Assembly (NCBI GenBank): GCA_013407085.1
Contig: JACCGJ010001450.1
Coordinates: forward strand, 1-64,000
Origin: Atriophallophorus winterbourni
Taxonomy: Eukaryota; Platyhelminthes; Trematoda; Plagiorchiida; Microphallidae
Direction of reading: 5' to 3'
DNA length: 64,000 nucleotides
In this document: piece by piece, positions 12,901 to 21,520 of the stretch
Layout: the number at the start of each line of letters is the position of its first letter
Numbering within the stretch: the stretch's first letter is position 1
Notes under the pieces: generated by a model
The model's database searches: none
Seen by the model: the letters and a program-made list of their open reading frames with translations, nothing else
Told to the model about the DNA's origin: nothing
Made by a program: the position numbers and the translations under genes

Positions 12901-15900
12901 CACTTCAGCACTAGTCACTTTGTCCATCCACGATACGTTCAAGATACGACTGATTAATACGATTCTTATGTATCGTGTAACCCGTCACCTGGTAATAATC
13001 TCCCTCATCCCGAAATTTCAATTCGTTTACTCCCGTTGGTCTCCGCGCTATTTCTACTATAAATGCTTTCCACGTTAGCACGAACCCCTGAATGACATGG
13101 CGCTCATCCTCGGACTGCGTGGCACTTTGCCTGGATCGAGCATTGTGAATTCATACATACATACACGGATGTGCAATCGTAAAGTACTTCTGTGCTGTGC
13201 GGCTAACACCGTGCTAAATTGATTGGCCACGGGTAGTGAGCTGCATGCTGAAACACTCTGGAGTCACACTACAATCTCTATTTATTTTCTAATATCTATC
13301 TAGGCCTGGGCAACCTGACAGTATCTTCGCCCACGTGCAGTCTCTGACTGTACGGCACTTTGCCTGGATCAGGCTTGTACTTTCATACATACATACATAC
13401 ATTAATTCCTTTCTGTTCTTTTCCATGCTTTATGTTTATCTCGGAAACGATCAGGTACGTTTGTTCTTCTATCTGGTGGACTTTGGCTTCTGCGCGATCT
13501 TGATCCTGTCACGATTTATTCCGTGTAAGTCTCTAATTTTTTCTACCTAGAATTCTGAGCGGTAATCCATCATATTTTACACCGACCAATTCCTTATCAA
13601 CTATTTTTTCCCATTGCATCATTTATGTCGTTTCAGTTTTAGCCCAAATCCTAACCGCGTTGTGGTATGATGGTTCAGACTGTAGCTGATGAATCGTTTT
13701 CGCCTGCTGATTACAGGGAGGATAAACACGGTGCTTGTGATGCAATCAGCACTTGCACCAATGCGATTGCGGCACTTTCGTACCCAAATTAAACACCGCG
13801 GTCTCTTGAATCGCATTGAATGTTATGTTTTCTGAACGGACATTCGTTCGGCATGTTTTGCATGTCACTACCAGATAGTTTGCTACTATTGCACGGATGT
13901 GCAATCATGCAGTACTTCTGTGCTGTGTGGCTAACACCGTGCTAAATTGATTGGCCACCGGTAGTGAGCTGCATGCTGAAACAGGCTGGCGTCTCACTAC
14001 CATTTTTATTTTATTTTTCTTATCTGTCTAGGCCTGGGCAACCTGACAATATCTCAGCCCACGTGCAGTATCTTACTGTACGGCACTTTGCCTGGTTCAG
14101 GCTTGTGCTTTAATACATACATACATACTGAAATCTCGCTACGCTCTCAGTGGAATAGAACACATGTGGCAGTTGACCTGTTTGTTGATGTGTTACTTTT
14201 GTTCGTTTGTTTATTTCCGTGTGCTGTATATATACGAGATGGCTCTTATCTTGGTACGTAGCAATACTGAACATGCAATACTTTCTGACTTGAATACAAA
14301 ATCAATACCTAACCTTCATCGTATCGCCATCTTGAGTCATTTTTTCTGGCAAACTTAGTTCCGAGGTTTTTGTGGTTCGGTTCACATACCGTTGCAAATG
14401 TCCTGTACTGTAACAGTTTCTTTGTATTCTCATCGATTGCACACACTATCTTTGTTATTGTTTCGTTTTTCGTTTTTCTTTTCTGCAGGTGGTACGACGC
14501 GAAAATATCGTTGTTTACGCGGGCTCAATCGATTCAGCCATTGCAATCCATTATATCTCCCGTGGTTGTGCTATTTCTTGTATTTATGCATTGGTAAGTT
14601 GTGGTTGTTTAGTGTCTAGCTTTTAAAGCTTAGCTAAAACTCTTCGTCTGCTCGCACAGTATTGATCGATGCTCACGAACAAATGGTTCTTTGTACTTTG
14701 TATTATTGTAAGAGGTGGGCGATGGATTACGTCACGTCAATCAAGGCCAAGCAACATATATTGTTTACATTCTTTTACGCTATTTGAGGGCATTCGACTT
14801 AGCATTTACCGTGTCACTCTCGCGTTTAGCACACACGCTTGTGGATCAGATCAACCTTTCTAACGTTAATACGTTCACCCACGAATCGCAGATCACATGG
14901 AACAAAGCACGCCTATCTTTCGTTACCACAGCTCCGTTCTCAAGATGTGTCTGTACCGGTTGTCAGTTTGATCTCATTTGTCAATCAATTTCGTGCCAAT
15001 CGGTCTAATTCAACCCTTATCACGTTGGACTTCTTTGACCGCCTTGGATAACGGCTAACGTTGTCCATCTCATCATGTTTACAAAGATGGTGTCGCTCGA
15101 ACCGATCTCATGAACTCCTTACGAAACCCGAAATATTGCGACGGTCGTCGTCGCTCATTTCGGAGCTTTATGCTCTTGATGTGCCAGAGGGAAGCGATTA
15201 CTACTTTCACCTATAATGTGGTCCTGATGAAGCGGTGTTATCACATACGCCTTCCATCCTTTCGGAAAAAATCTATTCTAACACGAAACTAACCTGTTCG
15301 ATTCGCAGATGCTTGTACCGTCATGGACTATGGTGATAGGACAATGGTAGTTTTAAACCTGCTTCTCGTTGATGGTATGGTATGGTATGAAAGCACAAGC
15401 GTGATCCCGGCAAAGTGCCGCACAGTCAGAAACTGTACGTGGGCTAAAATAATGTCAGGTTGCCGGGCCCAAACAGATATGAGTAAGAAAAAAGAACAGA
15501 AAATGGGTGTGAGACTCCAGTCTGTTTCAGCATGCAGCCCACTACCTCTGGTCAATCAATTTAGCACGGTGTTAGCCGCACAGCTCGAAGTACTGCACGA
15601 TTTCACATCCGTGCATTCCCTATTATCGTTAATTCTGAGTAATCCATTCGTTACGCTAATTGTCCGCCGCATGTGTACTCAAAGAAACCACACCACTCGT
15701 GCAATGAATTCTCTACCTACTCATTGTCCGATGCAACTGGTGGCGACGGGGTCAACTATTGATTATTTGGACAGTATTCTCAACAAACCTTAATCTTTTC
15801 TGTCACGTGTTTGCTAATGTTTCCTTGCTTGGGTGTTCTGAAATCGTTTAGAAGCAAGATCTGCGCGCACTCTTCGATGTTGCTCTAAATCAATAATGCA

Positions 15901-18865
15901 TCCCTGTTCCTATGCTGACTAATTTGATTTTTACACGGCCTGTAACTGTTTGTTCTATTCAACTATATCGACACTCGTAAAGCTGCATGAATCCACTTGT
16001 CATGGTACAGTACTGACATTTCCCGTTTCCAGGCCCGATCTTCATGGGATTCCTTGTTGATTTTCATTTCGGTGTGGTATTCAGCTATGGAATTTACATT
16101 GCCGGATCATTTCTGCTCGAATCGCTCACATACTTTTATGAAATTACTCAGGTAAACCATTCTGTTTATCATTCCCGGTAATTGTTCTACTCTTTTTCGC
16201 TCAGTAGCCTAGAGCTTCACATGTATTAGCCCTAATGCTTCGGGGTGCTTGTGGAACGTGATTTTATCAACTCTTCTCAACTCCTCTTGGTTCTTATTTA
16301 TCCGATCACCACTGATCGCGCCAATCAACGGCCAAGCATTCGGGTCTCTGAGTAGCGAGGTTCTCGTTTGCGAACTGACAATCTGAAATAAATCGGCTAC
16401 AGCAGTTTTAGGTAGCGTCTCGCTTTTAACACAGAAGCTTCGTCAGACCAATGGTGTCGGTACGAACAGGGTTTATGCTTAAATGGCATTTGACATTATA
16501 AGTCGGTATGGTATGAAATGCTATGAAAGCACAAGCCTGATCCAGGCAATGTGCCACACAGTCAGAGACTGCAAGTGGGCGAAGATACTGTCAGGTTTCC
16601 CTGGCCTAGACAGATATGAGAAAGGAATTAGAGAGTCGGTAAAGAGTTCACAAGCCACTGTGGGCACGGAGATTGTTATATTGGTGTAACTCGAATTCTA
16701 CGGCTTCGTGAGTATTCAGAACTTGGAAAGCTTTATGGTTAAAAACCAGTAAGCTTAACAATAACCACAGAATGAAGAGGTATATCGAGTAAAAATATAA
16801 AATCTATCAAAAATCAAAAGGGACAGTCACATACTGCATTGTTCGTCATATACTCATCGAGTTTAGAAGCGAAAACCTCAACAGATTGCAAGCGCATGAT
16901 TTCTTCAGGTAAGGTGTTTCAAGTGAAACAAATTCTGACCGAGAAAAAATTACGAAAAAATCCTATCGAGAATGCGGAATGCTTGAAGCTTTTGAATTTT
17001 TTCGTGTTCGAGTAAGGCCATTGGGCTTTAGTAAGTGTTTTAGGGGATGACTTTCAATATGCCAACAAGAGGTCACTCCGTATCCGTCGTTAGGTAAAAT
17101 CATGTAGATTTAGTTTCAACGTTCTCTGTTTGAAAGTCAAATTTGTGTAACGGGAGACCAACTCTGTCACTTTGTATGCTTTATATAAAATTGGTCATAA
17201 CCTGCTTTAAATTGTTTGTAGTTTAATGCTATCTATCTAGGCCTGGACAACCTGACAGTATCTAAGCCCACATGCAGTCTAAGACTGTGCGGCACTTTGC
17301 CTGGATTAGGCTTGTGCTTTGATACATACATACAGTTTAATGCTGATGAATCTATCGGTCGAAGAAACATTTCAAAGTGCAAGTCAAGTATTGCCACAAA
17401 GGCATTCAATTCAACGTTCCCCCCACTTTGCCTAATCAATCGACGTGCCTTGTTTGGCATTATTTCTCATCTTTTGACTTTGACTCTTCACCCGATATAC
17501 TCTTTCTATGCTAATTCAGAAACCTACCATTTTCCTATCGGAGCGGCACTCGTGTAGTGCTCACACACGCGTGTTCTACTCAGCACCGGACTTGTTTACA
17601 CGTGGTTGTTCATAAATTAGTACCACATGTTGCTGGTACCCGCAGATAGCCCCAACGTCTGACTCCGACACGTTTTCAGTTACGTAATCGGATTCCATGT
17701 TTCCACCAAATTGCTTATCCTCTACTACTAAATAACGTCTGTCTGACGGCTTCACGATTTACATCTAATTAAAAATGGTTGTTGAATATTTGAGCATTTT
17801 TGTTCTACCTCTGGGATTTATCGGCGTTGACCTTGGATATAGTAAAAGTGTTGATTCTTTGGGAGTTTTTTTTTCGAACGCCCTAGAGATTGAAATCGTA
17901 GAATACGCCCTAATTAGACGGTTCGCAAGCACGGGCCTGAATGAAGTTGGTGTATAGATTAACGTCTGCATAGACGAGCATTGAAAGCATTCACGAGAGA
18001 AGAGATTAAATTAGAGACAGCGTTTGTACAAATGACCCATACTGTTGTTAAATATGCCTTTCGTATTCAGCAATTGATATCTGCCCTTTTGTTATGATTG
18101 TGCACAGGCATCCACACTTCCGTTCTTGCTATACACCGTAAACATTCTCTGTGTTGTATATTAATATCAATCTCTGGCAACCTGGTACGATGGTATGAAA
18201 GCACAAGCCTGATCCAGGCCAAGTGCTGCACATAGGCTAGCATACTGTCAGGTTGCCCAGACATATTTCTATTTCTGGCAACCGACTCATTCGTTTGACA
18301 TGATTTTCCCAAATTCCAATTCATTTGGTTTTTCACGTACCATTATTGGGTTCAATCATCGTTCATTCCCATACATTAATTCACTGTGGTACTTGAACTG
18401 GATACCACAGACACAACATCAATTTGATATTAATTTTGCATAGGTTGTATCGCTTGGTTAACTCTCATGTGCTTCGTTTCATTCTAGTTGCTGTTGATCG
18501 GCCTCGTATATGCGCCTTATCTTATCTGGTATTGTGGCGGGATGCCAGTGAATGTCAGTAAGCGACACCAAGATGCGGTACAACAACAGAGCAACTGCAA
18601 CAACAACAACGATACGAATTCGGCACCCGCCTCCCCTGTCCGGATACGTCAACCGGGAAAACCTAATTGCGGTCAAATTCCATTCCCCTTATTTTGCCAT
18701 GCCTTCATATTTTCCATTCTCCAATTGCTTTTCATACTGCTGACGGTTGCTATTCCGTATGGCTTTGTCGCTATTCTGCTCTGTCCCGGTCGCTTACTGC
18801 CGATTTATCTTTCATGGTACATTGCGAGGCGATTGCCGTATTATTTAGAAAACACGATTCATTGA
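3775..18865 (+). CDS. TMEM62: TMEM62-like transmembrane metallophosphoesterase (split gene, incomplete)
   Basis: TMEM62 proteins combine a calcineurin-like metallophosphoesterase domain with several C-terminal membrane helices; their substrate is not established. Eight exons are recognised: 3775-3922, 9813-9938, 10254-10424, 10719-10905, 11727-11840, 14489-14593, 16033-16151 and 18488-18865 (stop). Junction phases agree between neighbours in 9813-11840 and 14489-18865. Key signs are PFGKYSFINLDA, the metal-binding GHLH in AYFCGHLH, LELELGDWKNDR, ALDHDLVSFVD, PIVIVTNPK, and helices in the last three exons. The first metallophosphatase motifs, an exon between 3922 and 9813, and one between 11840 and 14489 (expected first C-terminal helix) were not located. 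Introns hold S1, LINE and hammerhead repeats. No exon is visibly broken, so the gene is probably live. Confidence 0.85.
3923..4852. other. TMEM62 intron, no feature recognised
   Basis: A+T-rich non-coding sequence. No exon for the expected WFGH-type block was found here on the plus strand. Confidence 0.4.
4853..5080 (+). repeat. S1 SINE-like repeat
   Basis: Nearly full-length copy of the short repeat seen about 20 times in this window. Consensus order on its plus strand: a GC-rich start near GATGTGCAATCGTGCAG, a hairpin-forming middle, TATCTGTCTAGGCCTGGGCA, the GGCACTTTGCCTGGATCAGG block, and a CATA microsatellite tail. This copy ends in ATATATACATA. Confidence 0.8.
5254..5295. repeat. two tandem 21-bp units
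   Basis: The unit GGTGGTGTCTGAGGGTGTGG plus one base occurs twice in direct succession. Confidence 0.85.
5440..5795 (+). repeat. S2 composite SINE-like repeat
   Basis: Shares AGGGCGTATGAA, CACCGG, CCGATAGGTGCGA, CTGCCTTG and CAACCGGGTAGTATCA with the insertion at 26184-26664 (read on minus), and both copies end in TTTAAATGATTGTGTAAA followed by A/T-rich sequence. The 5' boundary is vague and may lie up to 130 bp further left. Confidence 0.65.
5953..6138 (-). repeat. S1 SINE-like repeat, diverged
   Basis: Minus-strand copy that begins with the ATGTATGTATGAAATCACAAG tail side and ends near ATCCATGC. It has internal deletions. Confidence 0.7.
6447..6509 (+). repeat. S1 fragment (3' end)
   Basis: Only the last 60 bp of S1: the GTGCGGCACTTTGTCTG block and the GGCTTGTGCTTTCATACC tail. 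Confidence 0.75.
6510..9276. other. TMEM62 intron, no recognisable feature
   Basis: Long non-coding stretch. Apart from a short GAT microsatellite at about 8463-8480, I see no exon, RNA gene or known repeat. Confidence 0.4.
9277..9508 (-). repeat. S1 SINE-like repeat, near full length
   Basis: Complete minus-strand copy from the GTATGTATGAAATCACAAG tail to GCACATCCGTGCAAGG. It includes the GGTAGTGAG/CTCACTACC inverted repeat. Confidence 0.85.
9813..9938 (+). CDS. TMEM62: TMEM62 exon with GHLH metal-binding motif
   Basis: Acceptor AAATTTCAG, donor GTAAGT. Encodes ETAIAYFCGHLH and ends LELELGDWKNDR plus two bases. GHLH is the last metal-binding motif of the calcineurin-like fold, and LELEhGDWxxNRRY is a hallmark of this family. 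Confidence 0.9.
10254..10424 (+). CDS. TMEM62: TMEM62 exon (end of enzyme domain)
   Basis: Starts with the single base that completes the Tyr codon of the previous exon (phase agrees) and encodes FRVVALDHDLVSFVDV, then PIVIVTNPKHSGYLLP. Donor is GTTTGT with two bases carried over. Confidence 0.9.
10719..10905 (+). CDS. TMEM62: TMEM62 exon (beta-rich domain)
   Basis: Acceptor GTTAACAG. The first base completes an Arg codon, then ILAWSASPITQVAVFIDD and LFVLPWDASHWDDRKVHNIR. Donor GTATGT in phase 0. Confidence 0.88.
11727..11840 (+). CDS. TMEM62: TMEM62 exon before the membrane segments
   Basis: Exactly 38 codons between a TCTTAG acceptor and a GTGAGT donor, phase 0 on both sides. Encodes DAKGNRRDVSQPFIV and ends FVLQTDHTFN, matching the LRTDH block of the family. 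Confidence 0.85.
11958..12000 (+). ncRNA. hammerhead ribozyme relic, family A
   Basis: Core CTGATGA, a short stem II closed by loop AAACA, and CGAAAC are all present. Stem III and stem I are degenerate (CCTGTT instead of CCGGTA), and the 3' strand of stem I is cut off by the S1 insertion, so it should not cleave. Confidence 0.6.
12013..12144 (+). repeat. S1 repeat, 5'-truncated, with target-site duplication
   Basis: Contains the 3' half of S1 and ends in CATACCATACCATACCA. It is flanked by the 12-bp direct repeat TGTGGTGTGTAA, so this is a retrotransposition event into a hammerhead unit. Confidence 0.88.
12395..12967 (-). mobile_element. LINE-C fragment (RTE-like, C-terminal domain and 3' end)
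   Basis: Minus-strand reading frame with RRLRWLGQVYRTENGRIPKD, GRPHLRYKDVCKRDMKAL and a terminal Cys-rich HRCKRCG segment. The 3' end is an AAC microsatellite at about 12395. These are the C-terminal hallmarks of a LINE family also present at 36505-36797 and 41330-42485. Confidence 0.85.
13113..13164 (+). repeat. S1 3'-end fragment fused head-to-tail to a full S1
   Basis: Holds the GGCACTTTGCCTGGATC block and CATA tail, then runs directly into the start of the next S1 at 13164. This gives a partial head-to-tail dimer. Confidence 0.8.
13164..13402 (+). repeat. S1 SINE-like repeat, full length
   Basis: Good reference copy: starts CACGGATGTGCAATCG and ends CTTTCATACATACATACAT. The GTAGTGAG/CTCAC-type inverted repeat is slightly decayed here. 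Confidence 0.88.
13892..14128 (+). repeat. S1 SINE-like repeat, full length
   Basis: Complete copy from GCACGGATGTGCAATCATG to CTTTAATACATACATACATAC. Confidence 0.88.
14489..14593 (+). CDS. TMEM62: TMEM62 membrane exon
   Basis: Acceptor TTTTCTGCAG, donor GTAAGTT. The frame that agrees with the next exon (one carried base giving a Gly) encodes GLNRFSHCNPLYLPW and YFLYLCIG, a membrane helix. A second open frame is also hydrophobic but does not fit the phase of the next exon. Confidence 0.7.
14600..15372. other. TMEM62 intron, nothing recognised
   Basis: Open frames here are short and lack recognisable motifs or splice context. Confidence 0.4.
15373..15614 (-). repeat. S1 SINE-like repeat, full length
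   Basis: Minus-strand copy with a GGTATGGTATGG tail side, ending near CACATCCGTGC. Confidence 0.85.
16033..16151 (+). CDS. TMEM62: TMEM62 membrane exon
   Basis: Acceptor TTTCCAG, donor GTAAAC, phase 0 at the end. Encodes PIFMGFLVDFHFGVVFSYG and a following hydrophobic helix. It lines up with the GPWFxGExxDGxFGxxFxxG block of animal TMEM62. Confidence 0.88.
16506..16634 (-). repeat. S1 fragment
   Basis: Tail-side half of S1 on the minus strand (TATGAAAGCACAAGCCTGATC to GACAGATATGAG). Confidence 0.8.
16790..17470 (-). mobile_element. LINE reverse transcriptase C-terminal fragment (CR1-like)
   Basis: The minus strand reads FFRNFFSVRICFT, a stop, then NTLPEEIMRLQSVEVFASKL. This is the RVVNxWNxLPxxVhxAxSVxxFKxxLD signature at the C-terminus of CR1/jockey-type LINEs. 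The upstream part extends to about 17470 across an S1 insertion. Stops show it is dead. Confidence 0.7.
17231..17333 (+). repeat. S1 repeat, 5'-truncated, with 11-bp duplication
   Basis: Begins at CTATCTAGGCCTGG and ends in ATACATACATAC. It is flanked by AGTTTAATGCT at 17220-17230 and 17334-17344. It lies within the LINE fragment. Confidence 0.88.
17475..18187. other. TMEM62 intron, nothing recognised
   Basis: No exon or repeat family member was seen. Confidence 0.4.
18188..18264 (-). repeat. S1 fragment
   Basis: Tail-side 75 bp of S1 with an internal deletion. Confidence 0.7.
18488..18865 (+). CDS. TMEM62: TMEM62 last exon
   Basis: Starts after a TTCTAG acceptor and continues in phase 0 from the previous exon. 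It encodes LLLIGLVYAPYLIWYCGG, a polar loop rich in Gln and Asn (including an ACA/CAA-rich run), a helix around FSILQLLFILLTVAIPYGF and a final LSWYIARRLPYYLENTIH before TGA. The position and hydrophobicity match the last two helices of TMEM62. The polar loop is longer than in vertebrates. Confidence 0.85.
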   Translation: MLLIGLVYAPYLIWYCGGMPVNVSKRHQDAVQQQSNCNNNNDTNSAPASPVRIRQPGKPNCGQIPFPLFCHAFIFSILQLLFILLTVAIPYGFVAILLCPGRLLPIYLSWYIARRLPYYLENTIH

Positions 18866-19539
18866 TTCATTTTATTTTTTTGTTTGGGCTTTTATGCGTC
18901 AGCTTGAATATAAGAGAACATTTCTATTCTCTTTCCTCTTGTTACTACATCCGTCGGTTTCGTGCATGCTTCTAAATGCGCTAACGATCGGCACCAGGAA
19001 GGTTTTGTTCGCTACTTACAAGTAGTTCATTTTAATATATGTTTGGGGGACGGTTTGACTACCATGGATTCAAATTACGTTCCATGTGATTTCCTTAAAC
19101 CCTGGACCTTATCATGCCTGATTGGTTGCATTTGATTAGTATTGGTCGTTTATGCGTATCATCAGCCACTTTTAACCGAATATTCTCGCTGAAAAGTTGT
19201 TTTCAGATCCTCGGCGATTACAGAAATACTGATACAAATGCCGCTCACTCTGCATCCACTGCTGTCCGTATTGATGGAGCCCTATCATCTGAACCAAGAA
19301 ATGAATCTTCTGCTGGCACACACAATCAGTAATCAATTGCAAAGCCGCCCCAAATGACTCCTTAGTTTGGAGTGAAACCAGATGGAACAATCAATTCTGA
19401 TAAAAAAAGATTATTCGATTTGCACCTCGTCAAAAAACAGAGAAGTGCCGACTCTTCCGGAGTGGGCACAACAACGACGCTTGTCTCAGATTTAGTCATC
19501 ACGACACCATCCATCTTTGCTTACCAAAACTGTTCTTGG
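18866..19539. other. TMEM62 3' flank, nothing recognised
   Basis: Presumed 3' untranslated and intergenic sequence. No obvious element until the CR1-like LINE. Confidence 0.4.
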
Positions 19540-19913
19540 ACGCCTCTATACGAATGTTTGATTAAAAAATTTGCCGAACTCGTCGCTAGGTGCGAGAAAA
19601 CGACCTCTGTTAATTGTTATTACCGAAACTTGGCTTAACCCGGAAATGCACGATTGTGAGTTAGAGATTGCTGGCATGTCAATGCGCTACCGAGGCCGTG
19701 CATCACATAGAGGTGTTGCACTCTATTATCAGAGACTCAATTGCAGAGAACTCACGGATTCTGGCTTGGTGCTTCAGGATTCGCTATGGTATCTGTTGAC
19801 AACGCTACATGCGAAGATTGCATAATCTGTGTAATTTATATAGATAACAGTTGGCATACAAGTATAATCTTGTTTACCTTTAATCCACTGTTTCAAGGCT
19901 CACTGAACCTGAT

Positions 19914-19969
19914 CTTACTGTCCCCACCTGACGACGGCAAACAGCCAGAAACCGGTAGTGGTGTGTAAG
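19914..19969 (+). ncRNA. hammerhead ribozyme, family A, unit 1
   Basis: Type I hammerhead. Stem I has outer pairs CTTAC/GTAAG and inner CCAC/GTGG with an internal loop between. The core is CTGACGA. Stem II is GGC/GCC with a C-A mismatch at the core end and loop AAACA. GAAA follows, then stem III ACC/GGT without a loop, and the predicted cleavage site after GGTA. All core positions fit CUGANGA...GAAA...UH. As a monomer stem III cannot close, so dimer activity is likely. Confidence 0.8.
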
Positions 19970-20154
19970 GGATGGGGATGTGAGCAACACATTACTTTGG
20001 TCATCCACAAGCGCCTTGAGTGCTTTGACCAAGAATCACTTTGTGATTCTGTGTCTGAACATCGTGGTTCGTTGTACGAACCCTATATAACAGTTGGCTA
20101 CAAGTATAATCTTGTTTACCTTTATCCACTGTTTCAAGGCTCACTGAACCTGAT

Positions 20155-20210
20155 CTTACTGTCTCCACCTGACGACGGCAAACAGCCAGAAACCGGTAGT
20201 GGTGTGTAAG
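20155..20210 (+). ncRNA. hammerhead ribozyme, family A, unit 2
   Basis: Same fold as unit 1, differing at one base in the stem I internal loop (TGTCT versus TGTCC). Stem I, stem II, core and the palindromic ACCGGT are unchanged. Confidence 0.8.
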
Positions 20211-21520
20211 GGATGGGGATGTGAGCAACACATTACTTGGTCATCCACAAGCGCTTGAGTGCTTTGACCAAGGAATCACTTTGTGATTCTGTGTCTGACC
20301 ATCGTGGTCTGTTGTACGCACCCTATTAACAGTGGCATTACAAGTATCATCTTGTGTAATTTATCTTCGATCAGCATCCTCAGAAGTATATAATACGACT
20401 ACTCGACAAGCTACGCTTGATTGCCCAGAATTTTTTGGGGATTTTAATCTGTCTAACATACTGAATATTCACAACATTTATCACACCTCCACTGCTGTCA
20501 TCTTCCAGCAGCTCTATAAAGACATTCCCTTTTGTAATCACGGAAATCAATACAAGATACAGAGGGAGAGATATGCCTTCAATGCTCGATATGCTCTTGA
20601 CAAATTAAGAAGACTCCGTCGAAAACATTACATTCGATTGCCCACTAGGTTCCAGCGACCATTTGGTCTTGAATTTCGTTATTCAAATATATTCAAGCAT
20701 TGTGTACAATTTCTATGCGGACCTGTGACTCAGTTATTCTGCGAGTCCCAAAGTGTTATACCGACGGACTGGAAATCCGGCATAATTTTCCCGATTTTCA
20801 AAGTCGGGTTCAGAGCCCGCAAATTACAGGCCCGTTACACTGTTGTCCGCCGTTTGCAATGTGCTCGTAACGATCGTGGCGAGCAAACTGAGTGAATCCC
20901 TTGAATAAAATAAGCTATTTTCGGGAGCGCAACATGGTTTTAGGAAGGGATACACCTGCTTTACAAACCTTCTTACCCTTGACGATTGTACTCGAGCAGT
21001 AGATGTTGGGATACCATCCATGTATGTTACCTCGATATGTCGAAATCGTTCAACCGCGTAAACCACAGTATTCTCTTGCAGACTATTAGGCTGGTTAGAA
21101 TATTATCTGACTGATCGGCTTGTTCAAATCTCTATAGTCGGTGCTTTGTCGAAATCGGTAGTCTTGACAAGTGGAGTGCGTCAGGGATCCGTCCTCGGAC
21201 CAATCCTCTTCGCACTTTATGCCAATGACATACCGACTCTCATCAACTGTTCCCAGACAATTTAAAAGTGTGGCCGCGGATAAATAAGCCGGAAGACTGC
21301 GAACTGCTCCAGGATTATGAAGATGAAGAAAAATGGCATTATTCGAGTACACGGATTTTCAGCGATACTATTAATTCGACCACACAAAATAAAATGTACA
21401 TTTTTTGCGGAAATTGAAGAACGTGAAGATCGAAGAGGACGAACTAATGGTTTCTTTCGACGTAACGGCACTATGTAATCTTTACTCAAGGAAAAAGGAA
21501 CGGAACATAATGGAAATCAA

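Larger units (their letters stand above)
19828..20364 (+). mobile_element. hammerhead family A retrozyme-like dimer with 12-bp duplication
   Basis: Insertion 19840-20352 of about 2.1 head-to-tail units (period 241-242 bp) flanked by TGTGTAATTTAT at 19828-19839 and 20353-20364. It splits the LINE endonuclease frame precisely: ICVIY before and LRSASS after are contiguous once one duplication copy is removed. Each full unit carries one hammerhead motif. There is no open reading frame, so mobility must be supplied in trans, presumably by a LINE. Tandem, non-coding, ribozyme-bearing units with target-site duplications are the definition of animal retrozymes. Confidence 0.85.

Noticed and set aside
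14164..14260. Hydrophobic frame (LTCLLMCYFCSFVYF) with a GTACGT donor as the missing TMEM62 helix exon
   Set aside because: The phase at the donor does not match the next exon (one carried base is required), and the sequence does not align convincingly.
16398..16452. Possible further hammerhead on minus: CTGACGA, GCTT...AAGC stem II, then GAGAC
   Set aside because: The GAAA box reads GAGA, stem III cannot be drawn, and no repeat copy supports it. It may be a Penelope-type relic but is too weak to annotate.
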